NCBI GenBank assembly: GCA_016868775.1
Contig: VGFT01000004.1
Location: 124,001 to 188,000, forward strand
Source of the DNA: Bacteroidota bacterium
GTDB lineage: Bacteria > Bacteroidota > Bacteroidia > Chitinophagales > Chitinophagaceae
Length of the DNA stretch: 64,000 nt
Reading direction: 5' to 3'
Part shown: positions 15,824 through 27,119 of the stretch, in pieces
How the letters are laid out: each line of letters begins with the position of its first letter
How positions within the stretch are numbered: position 1 is the first letter of the stretch
Made by a program: the position numbers and the translations under genes
Notes under the pieces: model-generated
Seen by the model: the letters and a program-made list of their open reading frames with translations, nothing else
Databases searched by the model: none
Told to the model about the DNA's origin: nothing

Positions 15824-17413
15824 TTATGCGCGGATCAGCTTTTCAGTCCATTGATTCCCGCCCTGCGTAAACCGGATCAAATACATGCCGCTCCCCAGGT
15901 TCATCGCCGACAGGTGATTCAGGCCCGTTTGAAGCTGACCGCGCAGCAGGATCTTTCCGTTTAGGTCAAACAGCGTGTAGTCGAACAAACCCGGACTGTT
16001 TACGACGATCACATTTCCGGTCAGCAGGGTGGCCAGTACCCGGGGTTGGTCCTAATTGAGGTCATTGCGCAACGCCACTAATTTGGAGTAATGTGTTCTA
16101 CCATCGTCGAAACCGACTTTCATTCGGTAGCGCAGAACGCCTTGGGAAAGGGGTTTGTATTGGTACGTGCGACTATCGGTGGGTGTGCCGGATACCGGGA
16201 TAAAGTTTCTGCCGTCGACAGAAACTTCCAGTACTTGCTCGGTCACGGTCTCATCGGCATCGATCAGCCAATTGAAATGATGGCGATCCCCTTTGACCGC
16301 TCCCTTCAACAGAAGCTGACGCAGGGGCAAAACATTTCCGGGGGTATAGCGACCACTGAGCGAGTAAGAGCCTAAGCTGGCATAATCGGGGGCGAAACTG
16401 TTTTCTTTTCCTTCCACCATTAAATACCAGGTGTTGTTCGAGAGATTGGTGTCGATCACCGAATTCAATAATGTACCGGGATTATAAACTTTCACCAGGT
16501 TGAGCTGATTGTCGTACAGGGAAACTTGCAAGTCAACATTTGAACCGGCGTTTCCGGTGCCTACGTTGTAGGGGATTGCATCCAGTTGAAATCGAGCGGC
16601 CACCGGCAGGGTAAAACGTATATAATCTACATCGTCGCTTTTTTCCACCACCCCGTTAATCACAAATTGGCCGTTGGTGAACGACGTTTGTGTTGCTTGC
16701 GAAAGGGTGTTCGGGTAGTCATCCATGCGCAGGCCAAATCCATTATTGGATGTGATGATGGCCAAATCATTTTGCAGGTTGCTGCAGCCATAGGAATTGG
16801 GTCCGTTGTGCCAGAGGGTCATATTCTTGTAATATCCTACACCCATGATCGGGGCCTAGGCGATTTCTCCGGTTCCGGTGCCCCCATTGTACTCGGAGGT
16901 CTTGGAACAGTTGTTGTCGTATGCGGCCTGGTGATAGAGTCCGAGAGTATGACCCGCTTCGTGAGTGGTGGCCTCCGCAACAAACTTTTCATTGTAACCC
17001 AGCAGGGCCGAGAAAACAAAGCAGGGGGTATCGTCTCCCCATTTAAAAGATCCAACAAATGCCACACCACCCGAGTTGCCATACCAGCTGGAGGTGATGG
17101 TCAGGATTACCCGCATGCGTTTATTGAGCGGTGCCGCCAGAAATTTGGTCGAGTCGGTTGTAACGTTCACGTTAAAGGGCCGATAATCCTCTGCCACCCG
17201 GTTGAAGATCGTGGTGATTTTGGTATTGTCCAGTCCCGATGGCGCACAGTAGATCGGTCCGTTGTAATTCCACCCGGTACCGTCCACGGTATGTCCGTCA
17301 AAATCCAGAAAAATAACAGCGCTTGCCGAAGGAAGACTGCTCATGAATGGAACCTGGGTCCGACCGGCTAGTCCCGTCAACAACAACAGCAAGAAGAGGA
17401 TCGTCTTTTTCAT
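15824..17413 (-). pseudogene. Secreted metzincin-type zinc protease with T9SS sorting domain, split by two in-frame TAG codons
   Basis: One continuous frame of 530 codons runs from ATG 17413 to TAA 15824-15826. It encodes a signal peptide (ending GRTQ), a protease domain with the zinc motif HEAGHTLGLYH near residue 151, a bacterial pre-peptidase C-terminal (PPC-like) beta domain at about 215-330, and a C-terminal type A sorting domain (YTLFDLNGKILLRG ... GMYLIRFTQGG) for type IX secretion. Codon 186 is TAG (16856-16858) where GEIA*APIMG suggests a lost Trp, and codon 454 is TAG (16052-16054) just before the sorting domain. No frameshift exists and the domains look intact, so inactivation is recent, or the codons are misread or read through. 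It lies 7 nt after its small secreted neighbour. Confidence 0.8.
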
Positions 17414-17420
17414 GACAGCA

Positions 17421-17903
17421 TTATTCGTTGACCAAGTCGTAGAAATTTCTTTTTACCAGAACCCATCCGGAATCCGCTTGATGGAGTTGATACAGATCGC
17501 CGTGTTGAAAGCTGATGATGCGACCGCTGTACTGAATCGTGCCATCGGGTAGCGTGATCTTACTTATGGTCAGCCGGGCTCCGTCAAACCTGGTACAGCG
17601 AATCACGACGCTTTGAACGGTTTGATTGTACTTGCTCACGTTGCTGATCACCGTTCCATCGATCTCGCTGGACTGACCGTTGTCAAAGGCGATCTTGGTC
17701 GCCTCCCCGAAAGGCGTCGCGATCAATTGTTGGAGTTTCTCCGAACCGATCACGATGCGCTCGGGCAGGTTGTCGAACAGCCGAGGTTTGTTGTAGTTTG
17801 GCTCGTTAAGGGGCGGGGTTGGTGCTTGAGCATTTGCCCCGAGAGCCGCGAACAACATAAGCAGGCTGACGACGAATAGTGACTGGTTTTTCTGCATTAA
17901 CAT
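17421..17903 (-). CDS. Small secreted protein encoded upstream of the metzincin protease
   Basis: The 160-residue product (start at 17903, or ATG 17897 giving MQKNQ) has a signal peptide ending in GANAQ, a Pro- and Asn-rich linker, and a mature domain of about 110 residues that looks all-beta. I do not recognise the family. It is 7 nt from the protease gene and must share its mRNA, so a chaperone, inhibitor or partner of the protease is a reasonable but untested idea. Confidence 0.68.
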   Translation of the reverse strand: MLMQKNQSLFVVSLLMLFAALGANAQAPTPPLNEPNYNKPRLFDNLPERIVIGSEKLQQLIATPFGEATKIAFDNGQSSEIDGTVISNVSKYNQTVQSVVIRCTRFDGARLTISKITLPDGTIQYSGRIISFQHGDLYQLHQADSGWVLVKRNFYDLVNE

Positions 17904-18024
17904 CTTGCTGTTAATTGATATTGGATGGTAAGGTGCCTGGCATGGCAGCCCGGCGGGTTTTTCTAAAAGGACTTCTCAAAATTGATTCGTGTGATCGTCT
18001 GTTGCCAAGGAAAACGACAAGAAT

Positions 18025-18043
18025 ATGCCCTCCGCGAGGGCAT
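18025..18043 (-). terminator. Rho-independent terminator after the CoA-binding protein gene
   Basis: ATGCCCTC and GAGGGCAT form a perfect 8-bp stem with a CGC loop. It lies about 50 nt past the stop of the minus-strand CoA-binding gene, with ATTCTTGTCGTTTTCC after it on that strand; the plus side is also T-rich. The remaining spacer (17904-18024) has no recognisable gene. Confidence 0.65.
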
Positions 18044-18093
18044 TTTCATTTTTTAAATCGTAAAACTTCGATGGGACATCGGAGAACTCCGCA

Positions 18094-18471
18094 TCAATAC
18101 TGGTTTGTGCGTAACATCACCAGGGTGCAGGCATTTAAGGGTTGAATGCCTTTTTCTATGGCTAATTGTTCGAGTTGAGCATTTTCGGTGCCGGGGTTGA
18201 AAATGATCCGTCGTGGCGTGGCTGCCAGAATCTTATCGTATAGCTCGGGCTGTCTGTCCGGTCCAATATATAATGTAATGGTGTCAATAGGAATCTCATT
18301 CAATTCCTCCCAGTCGGTAAGGATGACCACATCCTTTACTTGCCCGGCTCTGCTGCCCAAGGCCACCACCGGGTAATCGGCTGCGCGCAACCGCTCGATG
18401 GCCAGGTAGCTGTAACGTGCCGGGTTAGAGGATGCACCTAGTACAAGCGTATGGCCGCCAGATGGATTCAT
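18094..18471 (-). CDS. CoA-binding domain protein (YccU-like)
   Basis: From ATG 18471 the product has 125 residues and is a single CoA_binding_2 Rossmann domain: LVLGASSNPARYSYLA near residues 9-24, then TLYIGPDRQPELYDKIL and RRIIFNPGTEN. Such proteins bind CoA; the physiological role is not known. The frame is open to 18492, but the shorter start is favoured because a TACCTTGT box lies 4 nt upstream of it. It is divergent from the phosphoesterase-propeller gene. Confidence 0.85.
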   Translation of the reverse strand: MNPSGGHTLVLGASSNPARYSYLAIERLRAADYPVVALGSRAGQVKDVVILTDWEELNEIPIDTITLYIGPDRQPELYDKILAATPRRIIFNPGTENAQLEQLAIEKGIQPLNACTLVMLRTNQY

Positions 18472-18508
18472 GTGCACAAGGTAACATTCCATGTCCTAAC
18501 TTGTGTGC
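18472..18508. promoter_or_regulatory. 37-bp divergent promoter region, CoA-binding gene / phosphoesterase gene
   Basis: The minus strand has TACCTTGT (18483-18476) and the plus strand TAACTTGT (18497-18504); each ends 4 nt before its start codon and both are variants of the -7 element. The spacer has the same length as the ubiE/engB spacer and shares the 11-mer AAGGTAACATT with it. Confidence 0.42.
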
Positions 18509-20368
18509 ATGTATCGACAGCTTCTTATGCTGGGGATCGGTTGCGCGATGGGTTCCCTGCACGCTCAATCATCCTCTTTCCGCTTTGCGTTCATCAGTGA
18601 TACCCACATTGCTGCGCCGAACGGTACACCGGAAGAAGACCTCCGAAGAACGGTCAATGACATCAATCGGCAGACCGATCTCGATTTTGTATTGGTGACC
18701 GGCGACATTACCGAAATGGGAACCGATGCGGAGATCCGGCTGGCTAAATCGATCCTGGAACTACTCCGCATCCCCTGGTATCCGATCCCCGGCAACCACG
18801 ATACGGGTTGGAGTGAGTCGGGCGGACAATCCTTCATCCGTCTGTTTGGCAGCGATAAATTTTATTTCGTTCACAAGGGGGTTCATTTTGTTGGATGTGC
18901 GTCGGGTCCGTATGTACGCATGAGCGATGGGCACATTCCCCGCGATGCGGTGAATTGGTTAGACAACCTGCTTGATTCCATTCCCGCTTCCGAACCGCTG
19001 GTATTTGTGAACCATTATCCGATCGACAGCAGCCTCGACAACTGGTACGAAGCCATGGATCGGTTGCGCACCCGCAATACGCTGTTGGCCCTTTGTGGTC
19101 ACGGACATGCCAACAAGCAATTTGAGGTGGAAGGGATTCCCGCCGTGATGGGAAGGTCGAATCTGCGGGCAAAAGCTCCGGGTGGTGGATACAACTGGGT
19201 AGAAATGCGGGCCGACAGCATTTTTTTTACGGAACGAAAGCCGCTGGAAGGCACTACACGTTTATGGGCTTCGGTAAAAACAGGAATACGTCAGACCTCA
19301 ACTGAATTTCGTCGCCCTGACTTCTCCATCAATCAACAATATTCCCAGGTAAAACCTCAGTGGGTGGTTCAGTCCACGGCCAATATACTGGCGGCTCCGT
19401 TGGTCGTAGGCAAGTTGGTCGTTGTAGGCAATCACATCGGGGACTTTGCCGCTTATCAGTTGAAGACGGGGAAACATCTGTGGACATACCATGCTGCGGG
19501 TGCGATCTACTCGGCACCGGCTGCTGCGGGGGATCGCCTTGTTTTTGGATCGGCTGACGGCTTCGTGCATTGCATCAACAGCCGAACCGGAAAAGGGGTT
19601 TGGAGGGTGGAAATGCCCGGACCCGTTTTGGGTTGTCCGTTGATCCGCGACAACATCATTTATATTGGCGGCAGTGCCGGAGAGGTCTATGCAATGCGTT
19701 TGGAGGATGGCAGTCGGGTTTGGACCTATCGCGGATTGGAAGGGCCTGTTGTAAGCACCCCTGTGATTGCCGATGAGAAATTGATCTTAGGTGCATGGGA
19801 CTGCCACCTTTATGCGTTGGATCTTCGTTCGGGCGAATTGATTTGGAAATGGAACAACGGCACTTCGGTGCGAAATTTCTCGCCCGCTTCTTGTACGCCT
19901 TTGGTCCGCGACTCGGTTGTGTATATCGTGGCACCGGACCTATATCTCTCAGCGATTCACGTGAGGGACGGAAAAACCTTGTGGCGCACGCGGGAAGGCG
20001 GATTGCGTGAGTCGATCGGTCTGTCGGCGGATGGACAAGTAATCTACGGCAAAAGCATGCAAGATACGGTAGTGGCCTATGCAGCCCGGGCGGATCAACC
20101 GATGGTATTATGGAAAATGCCGGTTGGATATGGATACGACCATGTGCCATCCATGCTGGTAGAGAAGGATGGGTCGGTTTATTTTGGTACCCGAAACGGA
20201 GTGATCTATGCGATCGATCCGAAAAGACAAGTGATTCAGTGGGCGCACAAGATCGATCATTCGATGGTCAACACCGTTCGCGTCACAAGCAAGAAGGAAT
20301 TGTTTGCAACGACTATGGATGGTCGGTTGGTACGGTTGCGAATTGAGGGGACAGCCGGATTTAAATAA
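18509..20368 (+). CDS. Secreted metallophosphoesterase fused to a PQQ-type beta-propeller
   Basis: The 619-residue protein has a signal peptide (ending SLHAQ), then a calcineurin-like phosphoesterase domain (about 24-235) with DTH, GDITE, GNHD, NHYP and the final GHGH metal-ligand motifs, followed by a propeller (about 280-615) of repeated blades such as GKHLWTY, GKGVWRV, GSRVWTY, GELIWKW and GKTLWRT, each a PQQ-like repeat. The catalytic ligands look complete. Function is probably hydrolysis of a phosphoester outside the cytoplasm, with the propeller for binding; a substrate cannot be named. I chose ATG 18509 over a GTG two codons earlier. It converges with pdhC, overlapping by 8 nt. Confidence 0.85.
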   Translation: MYRQLLMLGIGCAMGSLHAQSSSFRFAFISDTHIAAPNGTPEEDLRRTVNDINRQTDLDFVLVTGDITEMGTDAEIRLAKSILELLRIPWYPIPGNHDTGWSESGGQSFIRLFGSDKFYFVHKGVHFVGCASGPYVRMSDGHIPRDAVNWLDNLLDSIPASEPLVFVNHYPIDSSLDNWYEAMDRLRTRNTLLALCGHGHANKQFEVEGIPAVMGRSNLRAKAPGGGYNWVEMRADSIFFTERKPLEGTTRLWASVKTGIRQTSTEFRRPDFSINQQYSQVKPQWVVQSTANILAAPLVVGKLVVVGNHIGDFAAYQLKTGKHLWTYHAAGAIYSAPAAAGDRLVFGSADGFVHCINSRTGKGVWRVEMPGPVLGCPLIRDNIIYIGGSAGEVYAMRLEDGSRVWTYRGLEGPVVSTPVIADEKLILGAWDCHLYALDLRSGELIWKWNNGTSVRNFSPASCTPLVRDSVVYIVAPDLYLSAIHVRDGKTLWRTREGGLRESIGLSADGQVIYGKSMQDTVVAYAARADQPMVLWKMPVGYGYDHVPSMLVEKDGSVYFGTRNGVIYAIDPKRQVIQWAHKIDHSMVNTVRVTSKKELFATTMDGRLVRLRIEGTAGFK

Positions 20369-21953
20369 ACATCTGGAGCGGGTTTTCCAGGTATTTCTTC
20401 ACTGTTTGCAGGAAGGCAGCACCACTGGCTCCATCAACGCTACGGTGATCGCAACTCAAGGTCACTTTCATAACATTGGTAACGCCAAATCCGTTATCTG
20501 TACGGATTACGGCCTCTTTGATCCGTCCGACTGCTAGAATACAACTGTCGGGCGGATTGATGATGGCGGTGAATTCCTCAATGTCCATCATACCTAAGTT
20601 GGAGATCGTAAATGTATTTCCGGTGAATTCTTGCGGCTGCAATTTCTTGCTTTTGGCTTTGCTGGCCAATTCTTTGGATTCGGCGGCGATCTGGGGAAGT
20701 GTTTTTTGATCAGCAAATCGGATCACGGGTACGATGAGACCATCTTCAATGGCCACGGCCACCCCGATGTGCACATGTGCGTAGCGACGAATCTTGTCGC
20801 CCATCCAAGAGGCATTGATGGCCGGATGTTTTTTTAGGGAGAGGGCCACGGCTTTCACGATCAGGTCGTTGAAACTTACTTTCACCTGACTCACCTCATT
20901 CAACTGTGTGCGGGCGGAGATGGCCTGGTCCATCCCAATTTCCATGGTCAGATAAAAATGCGGCGCGCTGAATTTGCTTTCACCCAAACGCTTTGCGATC
21001 ACATTGCGCATCTGCGAATTGGGTATATCCGTAAATCCTTCCGTGAATTGGGCTGTCGGAGCAGAGACGAAGGGCGTGACGCCGGTACCGGGCTGGTAAT
21101 TATCAATATCGGCTTTAATGATTCGACCGCCATCGCCGGAACCGTGCAAGGCGCGTAGGTCTACCCCTTTTCCCTGAGCAATTTTTTTCGCGAGCGGAGA
21201 AGCTTTGATGCGTTCATCGCCTGCGGTGGGGGTAGAGATCGTTGTAGCCGGAGCAGCAGCGGGGGCAGCAGCAGGCGGAGCGGAGGGGGTGGAAGCGGCA
21301 GGGGTAGCGGGACCTATGCTGGCGGCCTTTACCAAGGAATTCACGTCTACTTTTCCGGATTCGCCGATGATGCAGAGAAGTGCGTTTACGGCAATCTTTT
21401 CGCCGGTCTGCGCACCGATGTGGAGCAGGGTTCCGGTTTTGTAACTTTCTAGGTCCATCGTGGCCTTGTCGGTTTCGATGTCGGCCAGGATTTCTCCTTT
21501 TTTTACAAGATCGCCTACGTTCTTATGCCAGGCGGAAATTATGCCCGATTCCATTGTATCACTTAGTCGGGGCATGAGCACCACTTCTTCCACTTTGGAT
21601 AAATCGATCGAGGCCGCAGCGGCGGTAGGGATGGGTGCAGTTGGGTGCGATTGGACTTCTGGGACTGGGGAGGGGCTGGGGGTGTTATTGATCAGCAGCG
21701 AGCTGATGTCTTCACCAGCTTGTCCGATGATGGCGAGCAGATCATTGACCTGCAGCTTGCCACCTTTTTCAATACCGATGTGTAGGAGGGTGCCATCCTT
21801 ATTGCTTTCCAATTCCATCGTGGCCTTGTCGGTTTCCACTTCCGCCAGCAACTCTCCTTTGCGGACGGGATCGCCCACGTTCTTGTGCCAGGCGGCAATT
21901 ACGCCTTCGGTCATCGTATCGCTCAGTCGGGGCATCAAGATCACCTCAGCCAT
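20361..21953 (-). CDS. pdhC: Pyruvate dehydrogenase E2, dihydrolipoyllysine acetyltransferase
   Basis: The 530-residue protein has two N-terminal lipoyl domains, each with the ETDKAT lipoylation motif (lysines near residues 44 and 165), Pro/Ala-rich linkers, a peripheral subunit-binding domain (KASPLAKKIAQGKGVDL near 255) and a catalytic domain with the DHRSVDG active-site motif near 500. It transfers acetyl groups to CoA in the pyruvate dehydrogenase complex. The domain order and two lipoyl domains favour PDH over the one-lipoyl 2-oxoglutarate or branched-chain E2. No E1 or E3 gene is adjacent. It begins 60 nt after dnaX. Confidence 0.92.
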   Translation of the reverse strand: MAEVILMPRLSDTMTEGVIAAWHKNVGDPVRKGELLAEVETDKATMELESNKDGTLLHIGIEKGGKLQVNDLLAIIGQAGEDISSLLINNTPSPSPVPEVQSHPTAPIPTAAAASIDLSKVEEVVLMPRLSDTMESGIISAWHKNVGDLVKKGEILADIETDKATMDLESYKTGTLLHIGAQTGEKIAVNALLCIIGESGKVDVNSLVKAASIGPATPAASTPSAPPAAAPAAAPATTISTPTAGDERIKASPLAKKIAQGKGVDLRALHGSGDGGRIIKADIDNYQPGTGVTPFVSAPTAQFTEGFTDIPNSQMRNVIAKRLGESKFSAPHFYLTMEIGMDQAISARTQLNEVSQVKVSFNDLIVKAVALSLKKHPAINASWMGDKIRRYAHVHIGVAVAIEDGLIVPVIRFADQKTLPQIAAESKELASKAKSKKLQPQEFTGNTFTISNLGMMDIEEFTAIINPPDSCILAVGRIKEAVIRTDNGFGVTNVMKVTLSCDHRSVDGASGAAFLQTVKKYLENPLQMFI

Positions 21954-22013
21954 CAGTCAAAAAAATTTGCCCGAAATTAAGGCAAAACATCAGAATATAG
22001 GAAGGTGGGGCGC

Positions 22014-23810
22014 TCAATAGTCTAAGTCCAACCCCAATTTATCCTTCAGCGTTTCCACCAGGGGGTATTGAGCAACCATGGCCAGGTATTGATCCCGGCT
22101 GGAGAGCGTTGTCACATCGGTGGGAGCGGAGGAGGGGTCGGGCGCTTCCGCGACTACCTGAAATTGCAGCCCGGCTACGGGCATGTGACGTGTCAGAAAA
22201 TCGTACAGGGGATTTCGTTCCTGTTCAATGAATCGTTGTTCGATGTTGTTGTGAACGATCACCTTGAATTCGGTGGGGGCCACCACCTCCAGTCGTGCCC
22301 GTTCGAAGGAGGGTAAGGCCGGATCTTTTTTCAGGCGCAGCTTTTCGGTGTACTGCTGCCAGCAGGTTGAAAGTTCCGTTTCCTCCAGCGAATTTTTTTT
22401 ATTCTCTGTATCCTTTTTTTCCTGCTGCGCATACTGGTCTCGGATCTTACTTAGCGCACTGATCTTGGGGGAGGCTGGTATGGTTTTGGGATTGGGGGTG
22501 GGGGGTGGTTGGATGGACTGAGGTTCTTTGAGGGGTTCCGATGAAACTTTTTTTGCCGGGGTTTCCAGGATGAGCTTCGCTTCAATTTTTGGATCGGTTG
22601 GCTTGGTGGTTGAGCGGGTGCGAGCCGTTGCTATTCGAATGGGTCGGATGCGGAAGGCCAGGGGACTATCCGTCATTTTTTTTTTATCGCCTTCCGGGAG
22701 GCTGCTTAAATCCAAGGCTTGCTGGAGGTAGGCCAGTTTGATCAGGGCCATTTCCACTTGCAGGCGTTTATTTCGGGCGGAGCGAAAATGTATTTCAGAT
22801 TGGTTGATCAAATTCAGGGCACTGACCAGATAGCTGGCGTTGTATTGAGGGGCGGCTTTTCGGTATCGTTCTTTGAATCCTTCTGCTACGTCAAGTAGGG
22901 GGGCGGCTTTTTCATCCTGACTCACCAACAGGTTTCGGATAAATTCGGCCAGACCGGATAGAAATTGGTCACCTTCAAAGCCTTTTTGATGTATGCCATC
23001 ATAGAGCAAGAGTGCATCGCTGAGTTGTTGTTGGTATAAGCGTTCCATCAACTGGAAGTATAGGTCGGCATCCAGCACATTCAGGTGCTCCAGTGTTTGG
23101 GCATAGCTCAATTTACCGCCGCTGAAGCTGACGAGTTTGTCGAGCAAGCTAAGGGCATCTCGCATGCACCCCTCACTTTTTTGAGCGATGAGTTGAAGTG
23201 TATTCTCGTCGGCCTGAATTTTTTCTTTTTGGCAAATCGAGGCCAGGTGGTCGATGGTATCGCGAAGCGTGATGCGTTTGAAATCGAAGATCTGGCAGCG
23301 GCTTAAGATGGTGGGAAGGATCTTGTGTTTTTCCGTAGTGGCCAGAATGAAGATGGCGTAGGGGGGGGGTTCTTCCAAGGTTTTCAAAAAGGCATTGAAA
23401 GCCGAGGCGCTGAGCATGTGTACCTCGTCGATCACATAAACTTTGTGCGTACCGCTTTGTGGCATAAACCGAACCTGCTCGGTGAGGTCGCGTATTTGGT
23501 CGACCGAATTATTGGAAGCGGCATCGAGTTCAAAATAATTCAACGAAGCCCCTTCATTGAAAGAACGGCAATTGGTGCATTGATCACAGGCCTCTCCCTC
23601 GGGCGTGCGGTTGGTACAGTTGATGGTTTTGGCCAGAATGCGGGCGCAGGTCGTTTTCCCAACCCCGCGGGGGCCACAAAATAGAAAGGCGTGCGCCAGC
23701 TGCTGCTGGCGGATGGCGTTCAACAGGGTGGTGGAAATATGCGATTGACCCACGACCGATTCAAAGGTCTGGGGGCGGTACTTACGGGCGGAAACAATGA
23801 ATTTATCCAT
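22014..23810 (-). CDS. dnaX: DNA polymerase III subunit gamma/tau
   Basis: From ATG 23810 the product has 598 residues. The clamp-loader AAA+ domain shows the Walker A CGPRGVGKTTCARIL near residue 42, a zinc-binding Cys group (CDQCTNC), Walker B VIDEVHMLS and sensor LATTEKHKIL. Domain III follows, then a Pro/Lys-rich linker and a C-terminal domain as in tau. It loads the sliding clamp at the replication fork. No frameshift site (A-rich slippery run) for a gamma form was evident. Start choice: the extension to 23843 lacks family sequence. Confidence 0.95.
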   Translation of the reverse strand: MDKFIVSARKYRPQTFESVVGQSHISTTLLNAIRQQQLAHAFLFCGPRGVGKTTCARILAKTINCTNRTPEGEACDQCTNCRSFNEGASLNYFELDAASNNSVDQIRDLTEQVRFMPQSGTHKVYVIDEVHMLSASAFNAFLKTLEEPPPYAIFILATTEKHKILPTILSRCQIFDFKRITLRDTIDHLASICQKEKIQADENTLQLIAQKSEGCMRDALSLLDKLVSFSGGKLSYAQTLEHLNVLDADLYFQLMERLYQQQLSDALLLYDGIHQKGFEGDQFLSGLAEFIRNLLVSQDEKAAPLLDVAEGFKERYRKAAPQYNASYLVSALNLINQSEIHFRSARNKRLQVEMALIKLAYLQQALDLSSLPEGDKKKMTDSPLAFRIRPIRIATARTRSTTKPTDPKIEAKLILETPAKKVSSEPLKEPQSIQPPPTPNPKTIPASPKISALSKIRDQYAQQEKKDTENKKNSLEETELSTCWQQYTEKLRLKKDPALPSFERARLEVVAPTEFKVIVHNNIEQRFIEQERNPLYDFLTRHMPVAGLQFQVVAEAPDPSSAPTDVTTLSSRDQYLAMVAQYPLVETLKDKLGLDLDY

Positions 23811-23867
23811 GCGGACGGTAGGGATTGCAAGATAACGAACCAAGACGGATTGAGCAGCTGTCTTTCT

Positions 23868-26669
<2,802 letters not shown>

Positions 26670-26687
26670 ATTGTCAAAATCTTCGAC

Positions 26688-26942
26688 ATGAATCTTGAGA
26701 TCCTAACACCTGAAAAAAAACTCTTCAGCGGAGAGGTCTACGGCATTCAAATGCCCGGTATCAGTGGAAGTTTTGAGGTACTGGACCGCCATGCACCCCT
26801 CATCAGTGCCCTAAAGGCGGGAAAGGTAAAGGTGCTCAGTGCCCTGAATCAGGAACTGGCTACCTATCAGGTGCAAGGAGGATTTGTAGAAGTGCTCAAT
26901 AACCGCGTAACCGTTTTGCTCGAAGGCGCACAGGAGGACTGA
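26688..26942 (+). CDS. atpC: F1 ATP synthase subunit epsilon, short form
   Basis: The 84-residue protein is only the N-terminal beta sandwich of epsilon (MNLEILTPEKKLFSGEVYGI ... GFVEVLNNRVTVL). The C-terminal two-helix domain that inhibits ATP hydrolysis in other bacteria is missing, as in other Bacteroidota. It connects the rotor to the F1 head; regulation by the helical arm cannot occur here. A terminator follows at once. Confidence 0.93.
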   Translation: MNLEILTPEKKLFSGEVYGIQMPGISGSFEVLDRHAPLISALKAGKVKVLSALNQELATYQVQGGFVEVLNNRVTVLLEGAQED

Positions 26943-26964
26943 CGGTATATCCCAATTATTTGTG

Positions 26965-26990
26965 AACCGCCCCAATCAGGGCGGTTTCTC
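26965..26990 (+). terminator. Rho-independent terminator of atpDC
   Basis: AACCGCCC and GGGCGGTT make a perfect 8-bp stem with a 6-nt loop, followed by TCTCCTTTTG, 22 nt after the atpC stop. Confidence 0.85.
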
Positions 26991-27105
26991 CTTTTGTACC
27001 TCTCGGAGGTTGCCTGCCACAAGCGGCATACGAACTGCAAATTGTTTTAACATGGAATAAACGAAGCCATCCGCCGATCCCGATACAAGGGATGCGCGGC
27101 TTACG

Positions 27106-27113
27106 TATTTTTG
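27106..27113 (+). promoter_or_regulatory. -7 promoter element of the histidine kinase gene
   Basis: TATTTTTG matches TAnnTTTG exactly and ends 6 nt before GTG 27120, predicting a leaderless mRNA with a GTG start. Confidence 0.45.
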
Positions 27114-27119
27114 ACCTCT

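Noticed and set aside
15824-17413. Amber recoding (TAG read as an amino acid genome-wide)
   Set aside because: TAG is the stop of several intact, correctly sized genes in this window (DUF2721, comM, queA, ftsW, dsbD), so general reassignment does not fit.
22378-22530. A/T-rich linker of dnaX as a programmed frameshift site
   Set aside because: No slippery A-run with a following hairpin was apparent; the T-rich runs encode the Lys-rich linker on the minus strand.
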